Assembly (NCBI RefSeq): GCF_000426385.1
Contig: NZ_AUFG01000006.1
Coordinates: 1-64,000, forward strand
Length of the DNA: 64,000 nucleotides
Reading direction: 5' to 3'
Source: Arsenicicoccus bolidensis DSM 15745
GTDB lineage: Bacteria; Actinomycetota; Actinomycetes; Actinomycetales; Dermatophilaceae
Both the position numbers and the translations under genes were made by a program. The notes under the pieces are model-generated. The model worked only from the letters and a program-made list of their open reading frames with translations, did not search any database and was not told the DNA's origin. How positions within the stretch are numbered: the first letter of the stretch is position 1; every line of letters begins with the position of its first letter. This document shows positions 46,831-55,997 of this stretch, piece by piece.

Positions 46831-47919
46831 TCAGCCCTCGAGCCCGAGGGCTGACGCGACGGAGACGGCGTCGACGGACACCTTGACCGGCTCGACCTCG
46901 GAGCCGTCGGCCATGCGCAGGGCCCACTGCGGGTCCTTGAGTCCGTGGCCGGTGACCGTGCAGACGATGCGTGCGCCGCGCGGGACCAGGCCGGCCTCGG
47001 CCGACTTGAGCAGACCGGCGACGGACGCGGCCGAGCCGGGCTCGACGAAGACGCCCTCGCGGGAGGACAGCAGGCGGTGCGCGGCCAGGATCTGGTCGTC
47101 GGTCACGGCGTCGATGAGCCCCTCGGACTCGTCGCGCGCGGCCTCGGCCTGCTGCCAGGAGGCGGGGTTGCCGATGCGGATGGCGGTGGCCACGGTCTCG
47201 GGGTGGTCGATGGGGTGGCCCTTGACGATCGGGGCGGCCCCCTCGGCCTGGAAGCCCCACATGCGAGGACGCCGCGTGGCGACCGGCGCGAGGCCGTCGG
47301 TGATCTCGGCATACTGCCGGTAGCCGCGCCAGTAGGCCGTGATGTTGCCGGCGTTGCCGACGGGGAGGCAGTGGATCTCGGGGGCGTCCCCGAGGGCGTC
47401 GACGACCTCGAAGGCCGCGGTCTTCTGCCCCTCGATGCGCGCGGGGTTGACCGAGTTGACCAGCTCGACCGGATAGGACTCGGCGAGCTTGCGCGCCACG
47501 GTCAGGCAGTCGTCGAAGTTGCCCTCGACCTGCAGCAACGTGGCGCCGTGGGCGATGGCCTGGGAGAGCTTGCCCATGGCGATCTTGCCGTCGGGCACGA
47601 GGACCGCGCAGGTCATGCCGGCCTTGGTGGCGTAGGCCGCGGCCGACGCGGAGGTGTTGCCGGTCGAGGCACAGATGACGGCCTTGGCGCCGGCGCGGGC
47701 GGCGACCGAGATCGCCGTGGTCATGCCGCGGTCCTTGAACGAGCCGGTGGGGTTGAGCCCTTCGTACTTGAGGTAGACCTGCGCCCCGACGAGCTCGGAG
47801 AGGTGCTCCGCCTCGATGAGGGGGGTCCCGCCCTCGTGCAGCGTCACCGTGGGCGCGCCGGCCAGCATCGGCAGGCGCTCGCGGTACTCCTCGATCACGC
47901 CCTTCCACTGGTGGGCCAT
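46831..47919 (-). CDS. thrC: Threonine synthase
   Basis: PLP enzyme turning O-phosphohomoserine into threonine. The 362-residue protein carries the PLP-lysine segment [12 protein letters not shown], the [12 protein letters not shown] helix and the phosphate-binding [12 protein letters not shown] at 47919 with AGGAG upstream, one base after the hom stop; the longer frame to 47976 is not used. Confidence 0.97.
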   Translation of the reverse strand: MAHQWKGVIEEYRERLPMLAGAPTVTLHEGGTPLIEAEHLSELVGAQVYLKYEGLNPTGSFKDRGMTTAISVAARAGAKAVICASTGNTSASAAAYATKAGMTCAVLVPDGKIAMGKLSQAIAHGATLLQVEGNFDDCLTVARKLAESYPVELVNSVNPARIEGQKTAAFEVVDALGDAPEIHCLPVGNAGNITAYWRGYRQYAEITDGLAPVATRRPRMWGFQAEGAAPIVKGHPIDHPETVATAIRIGNPASWQQAEAARDESEGLIDAVTDDQILAAHRLLSSREGVFVEPGSAASVAGLLKSAEAGLVPRGARIVCTVTGHGLKDPQWALRMADGSEVEPVKVSVDAVSVASALGLEG

Positions 47920-47920
47920 G

Positions 47921-49255
47921 TCACTCTCCTTCGACGCGCATGACGGACGACACCTCACGGACCTGCGGCAACGCACCGAGCGCCTCGACCGTGGCGCCCA
48001 GCGCCGAGTCGGCCGCGGCGTGGGTCACGATCACGAGCTCGGCGCGCTCCTCGGTGTCGTGCTCGTCGCCGGTGAGCTGCTGCTGGCGCACCGTCTCGAT
48101 CGACACGTGGTGGCGGGCGAACTCCGTTGCGACAGCGGCCAGCACGCCGGGCTCGTCGGCCACGTCGAGGCTGATGAAGTAGCGGGTGCGGGCGTCGCCC
48201 ATGTCGAGCGTCGGCAGGTCGGCGTAGGCCGACTCCCCCGGCCCGCGACCGCCCAGCACGCGGTGCCGCGCGACGGCGACGACGTCGCCGAGGACCGCGC
48301 TGGCCGTGGGGTCTCCCCCGGCGCCGCGGCCGTAGAACATGAGCTCGCCGGCCGACCGGGCCTCGACGAAGACGGCGTTGAAGGCCTCACGGACCCCGGC
48401 CAGCGGGTGCGTGGTGGGGATCATGGCCGGGTGGACCCGGACGCTGATGCCGGTCGGGTGCTCGGGGGTCGCCTCGACCCGCTCGCAGATGGCGAGCAGC
48501 TTGACGACGCAGCCCATCGACTCGGCGGCCTGGACGTCGGCGGCGGTGACCTCGGTGATGCCCTCGCGATAGACGTCGTTGCCGCTCACGCGGCTGTGGA
48601 AGGCGAGCGAGGCGAGGATCGCGGCCTTGGCGGCAGCGTCGAAGCCCTCGACGTCGGCGGTCGGGTCGGCCTCGGCGTAGCCCAGCGCCTGGGCCTGCTC
48701 GACGGCCTCGCCGAAGCCCGCACCGGTCGTGTGCATCTTGTCCAGCACGTAGTTGGTGGTGCCGTTGACGATGCCGAGGACCTTGCGCACGTCGTCGCCG
48801 GCGAGGGACTCGCGCAGCGGACGCAGCAGCGGTATGGCGCCCGCCACCGACGCCTCGTAGTAGAGGTCGACGCCGGCGGATTCGGCCGCGGCGTAGAGCT
48901 CGGGTCCGCTCTCGGCGAGCAGCGCCTTGTTGGCCGTCACGACGCCCGCGCCGTGCTCGAAGGCCCGCAGGATGAGGGTGCGGGCGGGCTCGATCCCGCC
49001 GATGACCTCGACGACGACGTCGGCCCGGGTCACGAGCTCGTCGGCATCCGTGGTGAACAGCTCCGGGTCCACGCTGGCGGCGCTGCGGTCGCGCCCGAGG
49101 CGGCGGACGGCGATGCCGACCAGCTCGATCGGGGCACCGATGCGGGCCGCGAACTCGTCGGCCTGCTCGGTCAGCAGCCGCGCCACCGCCGATCCGACGA
49201 CGCCGCAGCCCAGCAGGGCCACCCGGATCGGGGTCTGCTTGTCGCTGTCCTCCAC
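47921..49255 (-). CDS. hom: Homoserine dehydrogenase
   Basis: Reduces aspartate semialdehyde to homoserine. The 444-residue protein has the Rossmann motif [14 protein letters not shown], the conserved [14 protein letters not shown] and [15 protein letters not shown], and a C-terminal ACT domain ([15 protein letters not shown]) for threonine feedback. GTG at 49255 with AAGGAG upstream is preferred to the longer frame start at 49411. Confidence 0.97.
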   Translation of the reverse strand: MEDSDKQTPIRVALLGCGVVGSAVARLLTEQADEFAARIGAPIELVGIAVRRLGRDRSAASVDPELFTTDADELVTRADVVVEVIGGIEPARTLILRAFEHGAGVVTANKALLAESGPELYAAAESAGVDLYYEASVAGAIPLLRPLRESLAGDDVRKVLGIVNGTTNYVLDKMHTTGAGFGEAVEQAQALGYAEADPTADVEGFDAAAKAAILASLAFHSRVSGNDVYREGITEVTAADVQAAESMGCVVKLLAICERVEATPEHPTGISVRVHPAMIPTTHPLAGVREAFNAVFVEARSAGELMFYGRGAGGDPTASAVLGDVVAVARHRVLGGRGPGESAYADLPTLDMGDARTRYFISLDVADEPGVLAAVATEFARHHVSIETVRQQQLTGDEHDTEERAELVIVTHAAADSALGATVEALGALPQVREVSSVMRVEGE

Positions 49256-49408
49256 GGGTGGGGCTCCTTGCTCGTCAGGTCGTGTGACGGTCGGGTCGAG
49301 GCTCGAGGACGCGCCCGGTCGTGCGAGACGCTGACGAGCATCCTCGAGCGGCATGGTCGTCACCCTCAGTCTCGACCGGTCCCGTGGTGGCGGCGGCCGT
49401 TTGTCCGA

Positions 49409-49434
49409 CATACGGGACGCGAACGTCTCGTATG
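49409..49434 (-). terminator. Hairpin after lysA
   Basis: catacgggacg (49409-49419) and cgtctcgtatg (49424-49434) pair over 11 bases with one G-T wobble and a four-base loop, just past the lysA stop at 49439. Likely separates lysA from hom. Confidence 0.7.
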
Positions 49435-49438
49435 CCGA

Positions 49439-50872
49439 TCAGGCGTCGGCGACGTCCAGGGCGAGGAGGTCCTCGACGGTCTCGCGCCGCACGACCAGCC
49501 GGGCCACGCCGTCGCGCACCGCCACGACGGGCGGGCGCGGGGTGTGGTTGTACTGGCTGGCCATCGCGCGGCAGTAGGCGCCGGTCCCCGGCACGGCGAT
49601 GAGGTCGCCGGGGATGACGTCGGACGGGAGGTACTCGTCGCGCACGACCACGTCGCCGCTCTCGCAGTGCCGGCCCACGACACGGGAGATGACGGGGGCG
49701 GCGTCGCTGCGGCGGTTGGCCATGGTGCAGGAGTAGTCGGCGCCGTAGAGGGCGGTGCGGATGTTGTCGCTCATGCCGCCGTCGACCGAGACGTAGAGGC
49801 GGGTGGCGCCGCGGTCGACCTGGACCGGCTTGACCGTGCCGACCTCGTAGAGCGTGAAGGTCGACGGTCCGGCGATGGCGCGCCCCGGCTCGATGGAGAC
49901 GCGCGGGGCGTCGATGCCGAGCGAGGTCACCTCGCGACGGACGATCTCGGCCATCTGCTGCGCGAGCTCGGCGGGCGGCAGCGGGGTGTGCTGGGTGGTG
50001 TAGGCGATGCCGTAGCCGCCACCGAGGTCGAGCTCGGGCATGGCCACGCCGAGCTCGTCGCGGACGCGGGCGTGCAGCTGCAGGACGCGCCGCGCGGACA
50101 GCTCGAACCCGCTGGTCTCGAAGATCTGCGAGCCGATGTGGCTGTGCAGGCCGAGGAGGCGCAGGCCGGGCCGGGCGACGATGCGCTCGCACGCCGCGAA
50201 GGCTGCTCCCCCGGCCAGCGAGAAGCCGAACTTCTGGTCCTCGTGGGAGGTGGCGATGAACTCGTGGGTGTGCGCCTCGACGCCGACCGTCACGCGGACC
50301 ATGACCCCCACCTCGACGCCCCGGGAGCGGGCGACGGCGGCGACGCGGTCGATCTCGGCGTGGCTGTCGACGATGATCCGCCCGACGCCGGCGTCCACCG
50401 CGGCCTCTATCTCGGCGACCGTCTTGTTGTTGCCGTGGAAGCCGATCCGCTCCCCCGGCAGGCCGGCGCGCAGGGCCACGGCCAGCTCGCCGCCGGTGCA
50501 CACGTCGAGGCAGAGCCCCTCGTCGCGGATCCAGGACGCGACCGCGGTGCACAGGAAGGCCTTGCCCGCGTAGTAGACGTCGGCGCCGCCGCCCAGCTCC
50601 GGGTCGGCGAAGGCCGCGGCATACGCCTGCTTGAACTCCCTGGCGCGCGTGCGGAAGTCGTCCTCGTCGATGACATAGGCGGCGGTGCCGAACTCGTCCC
50701 GGATCCGGGACACGGGCACGCCCGCGACCGCCAGCTCGCCCGCCGCGTCCTTGGTGACGTTGCGCGCCCACAGGCCGGGCTCGAGCTCGTTGACGTCGCT
50801 GGGCCACGGGAGCCACTCGGGGGCGGCGGAGTAGCCGTCGGCGTGCAGGGCACCGGCCTCGTGTGCGTGCAT
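49439..50872 (-). CDS. lysA: Diaminopimelate decarboxylase
   Basis: Last step of lysine synthesis. The 477-residue type III PLP enzyme has the PLP-lysine in VYYAGKAFLC, HSHIGSQI, GGGYGIAYT, and the C-terminal CESGDVVVRDEYL. I prefer the ATG at 50872 (AAAGG eight bases upstream) to the GTG two codons earlier at 50878. It overlaps or abuts the NrtL-like gene upstream, so they are likely co-transcribed. Confidence 0.96.
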   Translation of the reverse strand: MHAHEAGALHADGYSAAPEWLPWPSDVNELEPGLWARNVTKDAAGELAVAGVPVSRIRDEFGTAAYVIDEDDFRTRAREFKQAYAAAFADPELGGGADVYYAGKAFLCTAVASWIRDEGLCLDVCTGGELAVALRAGLPGERIGFHGNNKTVAEIEAAVDAGVGRIIVDSHAEIDRVAAVARSRGVEVGVMVRVTVGVEAHTHEFIATSHEDQKFGFSLAGGAAFAACERIVARPGLRLLGLHSHIGSQIFETSGFELSARRVLQLHARVRDELGVAMPELDLGGGYGIAYTTQHTPLPPAELAQQMAEIVRREVTSLGIDAPRVSIEPGRAIAGPSTFTLYEVGTVKPVQVDRGATRLYVSVDGGMSDNIRTALYGADYSCTMANRRSDAAPVISRVVGRHCESGDVVVRDEYLPSDVIPGDLIAVPGTGAYCRAMASQYNHTPRPPVVAVRDGVARLVVRRETVEDLLALDVADA

Positions 50873-50874
50873 GG

Positions 50875-51636
50875 TCACAACCTTTCGAGCGGGGTGGCCC
50901 CGGACGCGCGCAGACCGTCGGCCAGGGCGTCCCGGGCCGCGACGACGACCCGGTGGTCGAGGTCGCGCGGGCGGGGTTCTCGGGTCCAGACCAGCACAGA
51001 CGCGCCGTAGGCCGCGAGCCAGTCCGTCAGGTGGTGCACCCGGCCGTCCGCCGCGAGCCGGTCGCGCACGCGCCAGGCGTCGACGAGGCGGACGAGGACG
51101 TCATGGGGCGGGAGCCGCTCGCCGGGCGGCTGCTCCGCCAGGCGGCACAGCCGGGAGTGGGCGAGCTGGGCGGCATACCGGGGGTTCGTCGGGGTGCGCG
51201 CGGTGGCCCGCCGGGTGGTGGCCGGCTGGGTGGCGGGGCCGGGTGCGCGGTCCGCCCACCCGGGCGGCAGCTCGAGCGCCAGGGCCACCAGGGTGGGGTC
51301 GTCCAGCCGTATGCCGAGCAGCCCGCGCGGCAGCACGTCGGCGTCGACGGCCGGGGCGAGGGCCTCGACGAGGCGGGTCGCGTGGCGGGCGGCGGCGGCC
51401 GGGTCGCCCGCGGCGAGGCGCAGGGGCAGCGAGGAGATCCAGTCAGGGTGGCGGGCGGGTGTGTCCGTGTGGCGCGCCGGTGTGTCCGGGCGGCGCGCCG
51501 GTGTGCCCGGGCGGCCGCCACGGGACGGCTCGAGCGGCACGTCGTGGGGGTCGATGTCGTGGCCGGCGCGCGCGGCGGCATACGAGATCTGCTGGGGGAG
51601 AATGAAGCTCGACCCGTGAGCCGGGCTCCCGCTCAC
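50875..51636 (-). CDS. ArgS-related DALR anticodon-binding protein (NrtL-like)
   Basis: About 253 residues. The C-terminal half (YAAQLAHSRLCRLAEQPP onward) is a DALR-type helical bundle like the tRNA-binding domain of arginyl-tRNA synthetase, but there is no catalytic domain with HIGH or KMSKS. The N-terminal part has a short tandem of TPARxPD units (about residues 35-55). It occupies the place of argS upstream of lysA in other actinobacteria, and a tRNA-Arg gene lies 500 bases away. The GTG at 51636 overlaps the response-regulator stop (GTGA). Confidence 0.8.
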   Translation of the reverse strand: MSGSPAHGSSFILPQQISYAAARAGHDIDPHDVPLEPSRGGRPGTPARRPDTPARHTDTPARHPDWISSLPLRLAAGDPAAAARHATRLVEALAPAVDADVLPRGLLGIRLDDPTLVALALELPPGWADRAPGPATQPATTRRATARTPTNPRYAAQLAHSRLCRLAEQPPGERLPPHDVLVRLVDAWRVRDRLAADGRVHHLTDWLAAYGASVLVWTREPRPRDLDHRVVVAARDALADGLRASGATPLERL

Positions 51637-52046
51637 GCGCGCCCGCTCGCGGCGAGGATCCCCACCATCGCCAGCAGCTCGTCCGGCTCGAAGGGCTTGG
51701 CGATGAACCCGTCGACCTCGGCCTGCTCGGCCTGGACGCGGTGGTGCGGCTGCACCGAGGCCGTGACCATGACGATCGGGATGTCCTCGAGCGCCGGATC
51801 GGCCCGGATCATCCCGACCATCCACCACCCGTCGCGGCGCGGCATGAGCGCGTCGACCGTGATCACGTCCGGCCGGGGCATGGCCGGGTCGCGGAGGATC
51901 TCCAGGGCCTCGACCCCGTCACCGGCCTCGATCACGTCGTAGCCGTCGAGCTCGAGGTTGAGCCGGATCAGCGTCCGGATCTGGTCGGCGTCGTCGCACA
52001 CGAGCACCGTCCCCAGCCGCTCGCCGTCGCCCTGGTCCCATTCCAT
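51633..52046 (-). CDS. Stand-alone receiver-domain response regulator
   Basis: A 137-residue CheY-like protein with no output domain: VLVCDDADQIR, the phospho-acceptor region VITVDALMPRRDG (Asp65), VTAS and AKPFEPDELL. The partner kinase is not in the window. The ATG at 52046 has TAGGCT 7 bases upstream and no ribosome site, compatible with leaderless transcription. Co-translated with the ArgS-related protein. Confidence 0.88.
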   Translation of the reverse strand: MEWDQGDGERLGTVLVCDDADQIRTLIRLNLELDGYDVIEAGDGVEALEILRDPAMPRPDVITVDALMPRRDGWWMVGMIRADPALEDIPIVMVTASVQPHHRVQAEQAEVDGFIAKPFEPDELLAMVGILAASGRA

Positions 52047-52053
52047 GTTTGCG

Positions 52054-52059
52054 AGCCTA
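52054..52059 (-). promoter_or_regulatory. -10 hexamer TAGGCT of the response regulator, probably leaderless
   Basis: On the minus strand TAGGCT is 7 bases from the ATG at 52046, in the region shared with the divergent tRNA gene. Confidence 0.5.
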
Positions 52060-52131
52060 GGCTGGTATGGTCGACCTTCGCACGAACCGGTCGCTGCGCC
52101 ATGGCGCGTCGCCCCTCGATCGTGCTGCTGG

Positions 52132-52203
52132 GCCCCCATAGCTCAGGGGATAGAGCACCGCCCTCCGGAGGCGGGTGCGTAGGTTCGAATCCTACTGGGG
52201 GCG
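52132..52203 (+). tRNA. tRNA-Arg (anticodon CCG)
   Basis: Cloverleaf read by eye: acceptor GCCCCCA pairs with TGGGGGC, D arm GCTC-AGGGGATA-GAGC, anticodon stem CCGCC/GGCGG with loop CTCCGGA (anticodon CCG, reading CGG), and T arm GTAGG-TTCGAAT-CCTAC. CCA is not encoded. CGG is a frequent Arg codon in such a genome. No integrase lies beside it. Confidence 0.95.
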
Positions 52204-52209
52204 CCCGAC

Positions 52210-52243
52210 GCGAAGGCCCGGTCCTGATGGACCGGGCCTTCGC
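52210..52243 (+). terminator. Terminator of the tRNA-Arg gene
   Basis: Perfect 15 bp stem (52210-52224 with 52229-52243) and tetraloop tgat, starting seven bases after the tRNA. Confidence 0.9.
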
Positions 52244-52295
52244 CGTGCTCGGTCTCGACGCACCGGGGCTTTCACGCCATCCAGACACCGAGGGT

Positions 52296-52323
52296 GATCA
52301 ACTACTACTCTGCGTGGTTGATC
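52296..52323. promoter_or_regulatory. Inverted repeat gatcaac-N14-gttgatc before the subtilase gene
   Basis: Seven-base perfect arms around an AT-richer spacer (ctactactct), 23 bases before the start codon. It could be a repressor operator on the subtilase promoter. Confidence 0.4.
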
Positions 52324-52345
52324 CTCTGGTGAATGGAGCCACCCC

Positions 52346-54994
52346 ATGCCGGCCCCCCTCCCCCTGGCCCGACGGTCGCGCATCGTCGCCGCCGGCGCCC
52401 TCGCCCTGCTGGTCACCGCCCCCGCGGCGGCCGCGAGCACGTCGGCCACGAACCCGTCGGCGGCGAGCCCGTCCGCCACGCCCACCGCGACCGCGCAGGG
52501 CACGGCGCCCACGAGGGCCACGGGCCCCGCCAAGAGCACCGCGAGGGGCCACTTCATCGTCACGCTCAAGGCACCCCCGGCCGCCGTGGCACCCCGGACC
52601 AAGGCACCGAAGGGCGGCCGCTTCCAGTCGACGAGCGCCGCCGTCCGCGACCACCGCGCGAGCCTCGAGACGACGCAGCGCGCCGTGGCCGCCCGCCGCT
52701 CGGTCGCGATCGAGCGGCAGTTCACCGTGGCCACCAACGGGTTCAGCGCCCGCCTGGACGCCGGGCAGGTCGCCGCCCTGCGGTCGGACCCCGAGGTCGC
52801 CGCCGTCGATCCCGTGCAGCGCCGGCGCCCCACCGTCTACCAGACCCCTGACGCGCTCGGCCTGACGGGCACGTCCGGCGTGTGGGCCCGGGTCGGCGCC
52901 GGGTCCACTCCCCCGACGAGCGCCGCGACGGCCGGCCGGGGCGTCGTCGTCGGCGTGCTCGACACGGGGGTGTGGCCCGAGAACGCCAGCTTCACGGGAC
53001 CGGCGCTCGGGACGGCGACCACGAGCACGGTGGGATCGGCATACAGCCTGGACCGCGGGGCCACGACGACGCTGACCAAGGCCGACGGCGGGACCTTCCG
53101 CGGGAGCTGCACGGGCGCGGTGGGCAGCAACCCGGTCGAGGTCTGGACCTCGGCCCTGTGCAACCAGAAGCTCGTGTCCGCCCGCGCCTTCCCGACCGGC
53201 GACCCGGACTGGCGCAAGACGTCCCCGAGCGCCGGCAACCCGGACTACTGGTCCCCCCGCGACAACGACGGTCACGGCACCCACACGGCCTCGACCGCCG
53301 CCGGTCGCGAGGTCGACATGGGCGGGGCCTGGGGTCGCAGCGCAGGGATCGCGCCCGGTGCCGCCGTCGCGGCCTACAAGGTGTGCTGGGACTTCGACGG
53401 CGTCGACCAGGACCGCGACGGGATCAACGACAACTACTGCCTCGACGACTCCGTCGTGGCCGCCGTCGACCAGGCCGTGCTCGACGGGGTGGACGTGCTC
53501 AACTACTCGATCTCGGGGTCCTCGGACCGTGTGACCGATCCCGTGTCGCTGGCCTTCCAGCGCGCCGACGCGGCGGGCGTCGCCGTCGTGGCGGCCGGGA
53601 GCAACGACGGGCCCAGGGCCGGCACCGTGGACCATGTCGCGCCGTGGGTGACGACCGTGGCCGCCGCCAGCCACACCTCGCCGATGGCGGTGGCGGACTT
53701 CTCGGGTCGCGGCCCGACGTCGGCGTCGGGCTCGGGCATCATCAAGCCCGACCTGGCCGCGCCCGGCGTCGGCATCGTGGCCGGGTCGGTCCCATGGCGG
53801 GCCGGCTGGTCGACCACCGCGCCCTCGGTCTACGAGAACATGTCGGGCACGTCCATGGCGAGCCCCCACGTCGCCGGCCTGACCGCGCTGCTCGAGGCGC
53901 GCCATGCGCGGGAAGCAGCATGGACGCCGAGCGCCATACGGTCCGCGCTCATGATGACCAGCGTCGACACGACCACGACCGACCCGTTCGCCCAGGGGGC
54001 GGGGTATGTCGCCCCGGCCGCCGCCCTCGACCCGGGCCTGCTGCTCGACGCGACGCCGGAGGACATGGCGAGGTTCGCGCAGGGCCAGGGCGTCGACACC
54101 GGCCGGACGCCGCTCGACCCCACCGACCTCAACCTCGCCTCGATCGCCGTGCCGCTGCAGGGCGGTGACGTGCGGGTGACGCGGCGGTTCACCGCGACCC
54201 GGAGCGGCACCTGGTCGGTCCGCGCCTCCCTCCCGGGGTATGTCGTGACCGCGCCCGCCAGCATCACCGCCACCGCAGGGTCGCCCGTCACGCTGTCGCT
54301 GGTCCTGCGACCGTCGACCGCGACCAACGGCGCCTGGGCCAAGGGGCGGGTCATGCTGACGCCCACCGCCGGTGGCTCGACGCTGCACCTGCCGATCGTG
54401 TCGCGGTCCGGGTTCTCCCAGCCGGGAGAGCTGTCGGCGACCGGACGCTCCGGTCGCCGACCCATCCGGGTGGCGAGCCCCACGTCCGGCCGGTTCACGC
54501 CCGTGACGGGGCTGGCGGCCGGACGCCGTGACCCGGGCACGGTGAGCCAGGGCGGCACGTGGGCCACCCCGTCCCTGACGGTGGCTGCCGGGTCGCCCCT
54601 GCTGCGGGGAGACCTCGTCGCCGCGAACGGCGCCGACGACCTGGACCTCTACCTCCAGCGGCTGGACGGCAGCACCTGGACCACGGTCGGGGCCGCGGAG
54701 ACCGAGTCGGGCGACGAGACGCTGGACGTCGGCAGCCCGGCGGCCGGGACCTACCGGTTCGTCGTGCAGGGGTATGCCGTCACCGGGACCGCCTCGTTCA
54801 CGCTCGAGAGCTTTGCGGTGCAGAGCGGCCGCGACGCGATGTTCACGGTCAACCCGCGCACGTCGCTGCTGACCAGCGGCGCGACCGCCACGCCCTGGCT
54901 GGTGTGGCAGGGCCTGGAGCCGAGCCGGGTCTACCTGGGCTACGTGCGCTACCCGACGTCGGCGCGAGCGACGCTGCTGCGCATCGCCACCTGA
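52346..54994 (+). CDS. Secreted S8 subtilisin-like serine protease
   Basis: An 882-residue exported subtilase. A signal peptide (to about 30) and Ala/Thr-rich spacer are followed by an I9-type propeptide (HFIVTLKAPP, about 69-155). The catalytic set is Asp206 (VGVLDTGVWP), His310 (DNDGHGTHTA), oxyanion Asn420 (AAGSND) and Ser503 (SGTSMASPHVA). An insertion holds DFDGVDQDRDGIND, a calcium-loop-like acidic motif (about 349-362). The C-terminal third is beta-rich, fibronectin-III-like then PPC-like (DDLDLYLQRLDGS). The layout resembles plant-type subtilases. GGAG eight bases before the ATG. Confidence 0.92.
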   Translation: MPAPLPLARRSRIVAAGALALLVTAPAAAASTSATNPSAASPSATPTATAQGTAPTRATGPAKSTARGHFIVTLKAPPAAVAPRTKAPKGGRFQSTSAAVRDHRASLETTQRAVAARRSVAIERQFTVATNGFSARLDAGQVAALRSDPEVAAVDPVQRRRPTVYQTPDALGLTGTSGVWARVGAGSTPPTSAATAGRGVVVGVLDTGVWPENASFTGPALGTATTSTVGSAYSLDRGATTTLTKADGGTFRGSCTGAVGSNPVEVWTSALCNQKLVSARAFPTGDPDWRKTSPSAGNPDYWSPRDNDGHGTHTASTAAGREVDMGGAWGRSAGIAPGAAVAAYKVCWDFDGVDQDRDGINDNYCLDDSVVAAVDQAVLDGVDVLNYSISGSSDRVTDPVSLAFQRADAAGVAVVAAGSNDGPRAGTVDHVAPWVTTVAAASHTSPMAVADFSGRGPTSASGSGIIKPDLAAPGVGIVAGSVPWRAGWSTTAPSVYENMSGTSMASPHVAGLTALLEARHAREAAWTPSAIRSALMMTSVDTTTTDPFAQGAGYVAPAAALDPGLLLDATPEDMARFAQGQGVDTGRTPLDPTDLNLASIAVPLQGGDVRVTRRFTATRSGTWSVRASLPGYVVTAPASITATAGSPVTLSLVLRPSTATNGAWAKGRVMLTPTAGGSTLHLPIVSRSGFSQPGELSATGRSGRRPIRVASPTSGRFTPVTGLAAGRRDPGTVSQGGTWATPSLTVAAGSPLLRGDLVAANGADDLDLYLQRLDGSTWTTVGAAETESGDETLDVGSPAAGTYRFVVQGYAVTGTASFTLESFAVQSGRDAMFTVNPRTSLLTSGATATPWLVWQGLEPSRVYLGYVRYPTSARATLLRIAT

Positions 54995-55017
54995 CCTCGG
55001 GCGCGGTGGCCGCGGGC

Positions 55018-55105
55018 GAAGTCGGGCGGATGTGCCTACCTCAGGTCGTCACATCCGCCTGGCGTGCCAAGTCGGGCGGACGTGACTACCTGAGGTAGGT
55101 GCGGG
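55018..55105. repeat. Small inverted-repeat element with CTACCT cores
   Basis: Two copies of agtcgggcgga-t/c-gtg (about 55020 and 55073) bracket ggcggatgtg ... cacatccgcc (10 bp arms), and ctacctcaggt in the first copy is complementary to acctgaggtag in the second. It lies between convergent genes and may serve as terminator. A similar ctacct/aggtag arrangement recurs near 57640-57660. Confidence 0.5.
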
Positions 55106-55997
55106 GCAGGTGGGTGCGCGGCGCCATGCGCGGACCGCGGCGCGGGCGCACCTGGCCGCTCAGCTCGAGCAGCCGCGTGACGCGGAACCGGTGCCCCCGA
55201 TAGGGCTCGAGCAGCTCCGCCATGCCCTGGTCGTCGGTCTCGCGGCCGACCAGCGCCCACCCGACGTTGCGCGCCACGTGGTAGTCCCCGAAGCTCACCG
55301 CGTCGGCGTCGCCGAGGGCCCGCTGCCGCACCTCGGCGGCCGTCCACACCCCGATGCCCGGTATGGCGAGGAGCCGCCGGTGGGCCTCGCGCGGGTCGAG
55401 GTCGACGCACTCCTCCAGGCGCGGAGCCACCGCCAGCGCCCGCTGGATGGTCGCCGAGCGAGCCCCGTCGACGCCGGCCTGCAGCCAGGCCCAGGACGGC
55501 ACCTGGCGCCACACCTGCACCGACGGGGCGACCGTCAGGCCGAGACCCTCACCGGGGCCCGGCGCGGGCTCGCCATACGTCCGCACGAGGCGGCGATAGC
55601 CGCCGAAGGCCTCCTGTCCTGTGACCTTCTGCTCGATGACGGCCGGGACCAGGGCCTCGACGACGAGGCCGGTCCGCGCGATCCGGAAGCCCGGGTGGCG
55701 GCGGTGGGCGTCGCGCACCACGTCGTGGACGGGCACCAGCCCGGTCGCGTCGTCGTGCTCCCCCACCAGCCCCGGCAGGTGCTCCAGGGACCACGCGGCC
55801 CCCGAGCCCCAGGCCTCGCCCACCACCTCGTCGCCCTGGCGCTCGAGGTGGATCGTCACCGAGCCGTCGGGGGTGCGCATCGCCCGCCACCACCCACCCG
55901 TGGCCGTGCGGCGTCCGGTCGGGTCGCCACCGCCCCGCTGGAGGGTGGCCAGGGTCGACCGGAGGTCCAGCGGACGGTCGAGCCGGATCCGGCGCAC
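55086..55997 (-). CDS. AlkA-like DNA-3-methyladenine glycosylase
   Basis: Base-excision repair enzyme. The 303-residue protein has the helix-hairpin-helix LLAIPGIGVWTAAEV and the catalytic aspartate in VSFGDYHVARN, as in AlkA/HhH-GPD glycosylases. The N-terminal half is the TBP-like beta domain. GTG start immediately after the upstream gene's stop (TGAGTG), so the two are probably co-translated. Alkylated purines are the likely substrate. Confidence 0.88.
   Translation of the reverse strand: MRRIRLDRPLDLRSTLATLQRGGGDPTGRRTATGGWWRAMRTPDGSVTIHLERQGDEVVGEAWGSGAAWSLEHLPGLVGEHDDATGLVPVHDVVRDAHRRHPGFRIARTGLVVEALVPAVIEQKVTGQEAFGGYRRLVRTYGEPAPGPGEGLGLTVAPSVQVWRQVPSWAWLQAGVDGARSATIQRALAVAPRLEECVDLDPREAHRRLLAIPGIGVWTAAEVRQRALGDADAVSFGDYHVARNVGWALVGRETDDQGMAELLEPYRGHRFRVTRLLELSGQVRPRRGPRMAPRTHLPRTYLR

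Noticed and set aside
52132-52203. Integration site of a genomic island at tRNA-Arg
   Set aside because: No integrase, no repeated tRNA 3' end, and the flanks are ancestral genes with their own terminator.
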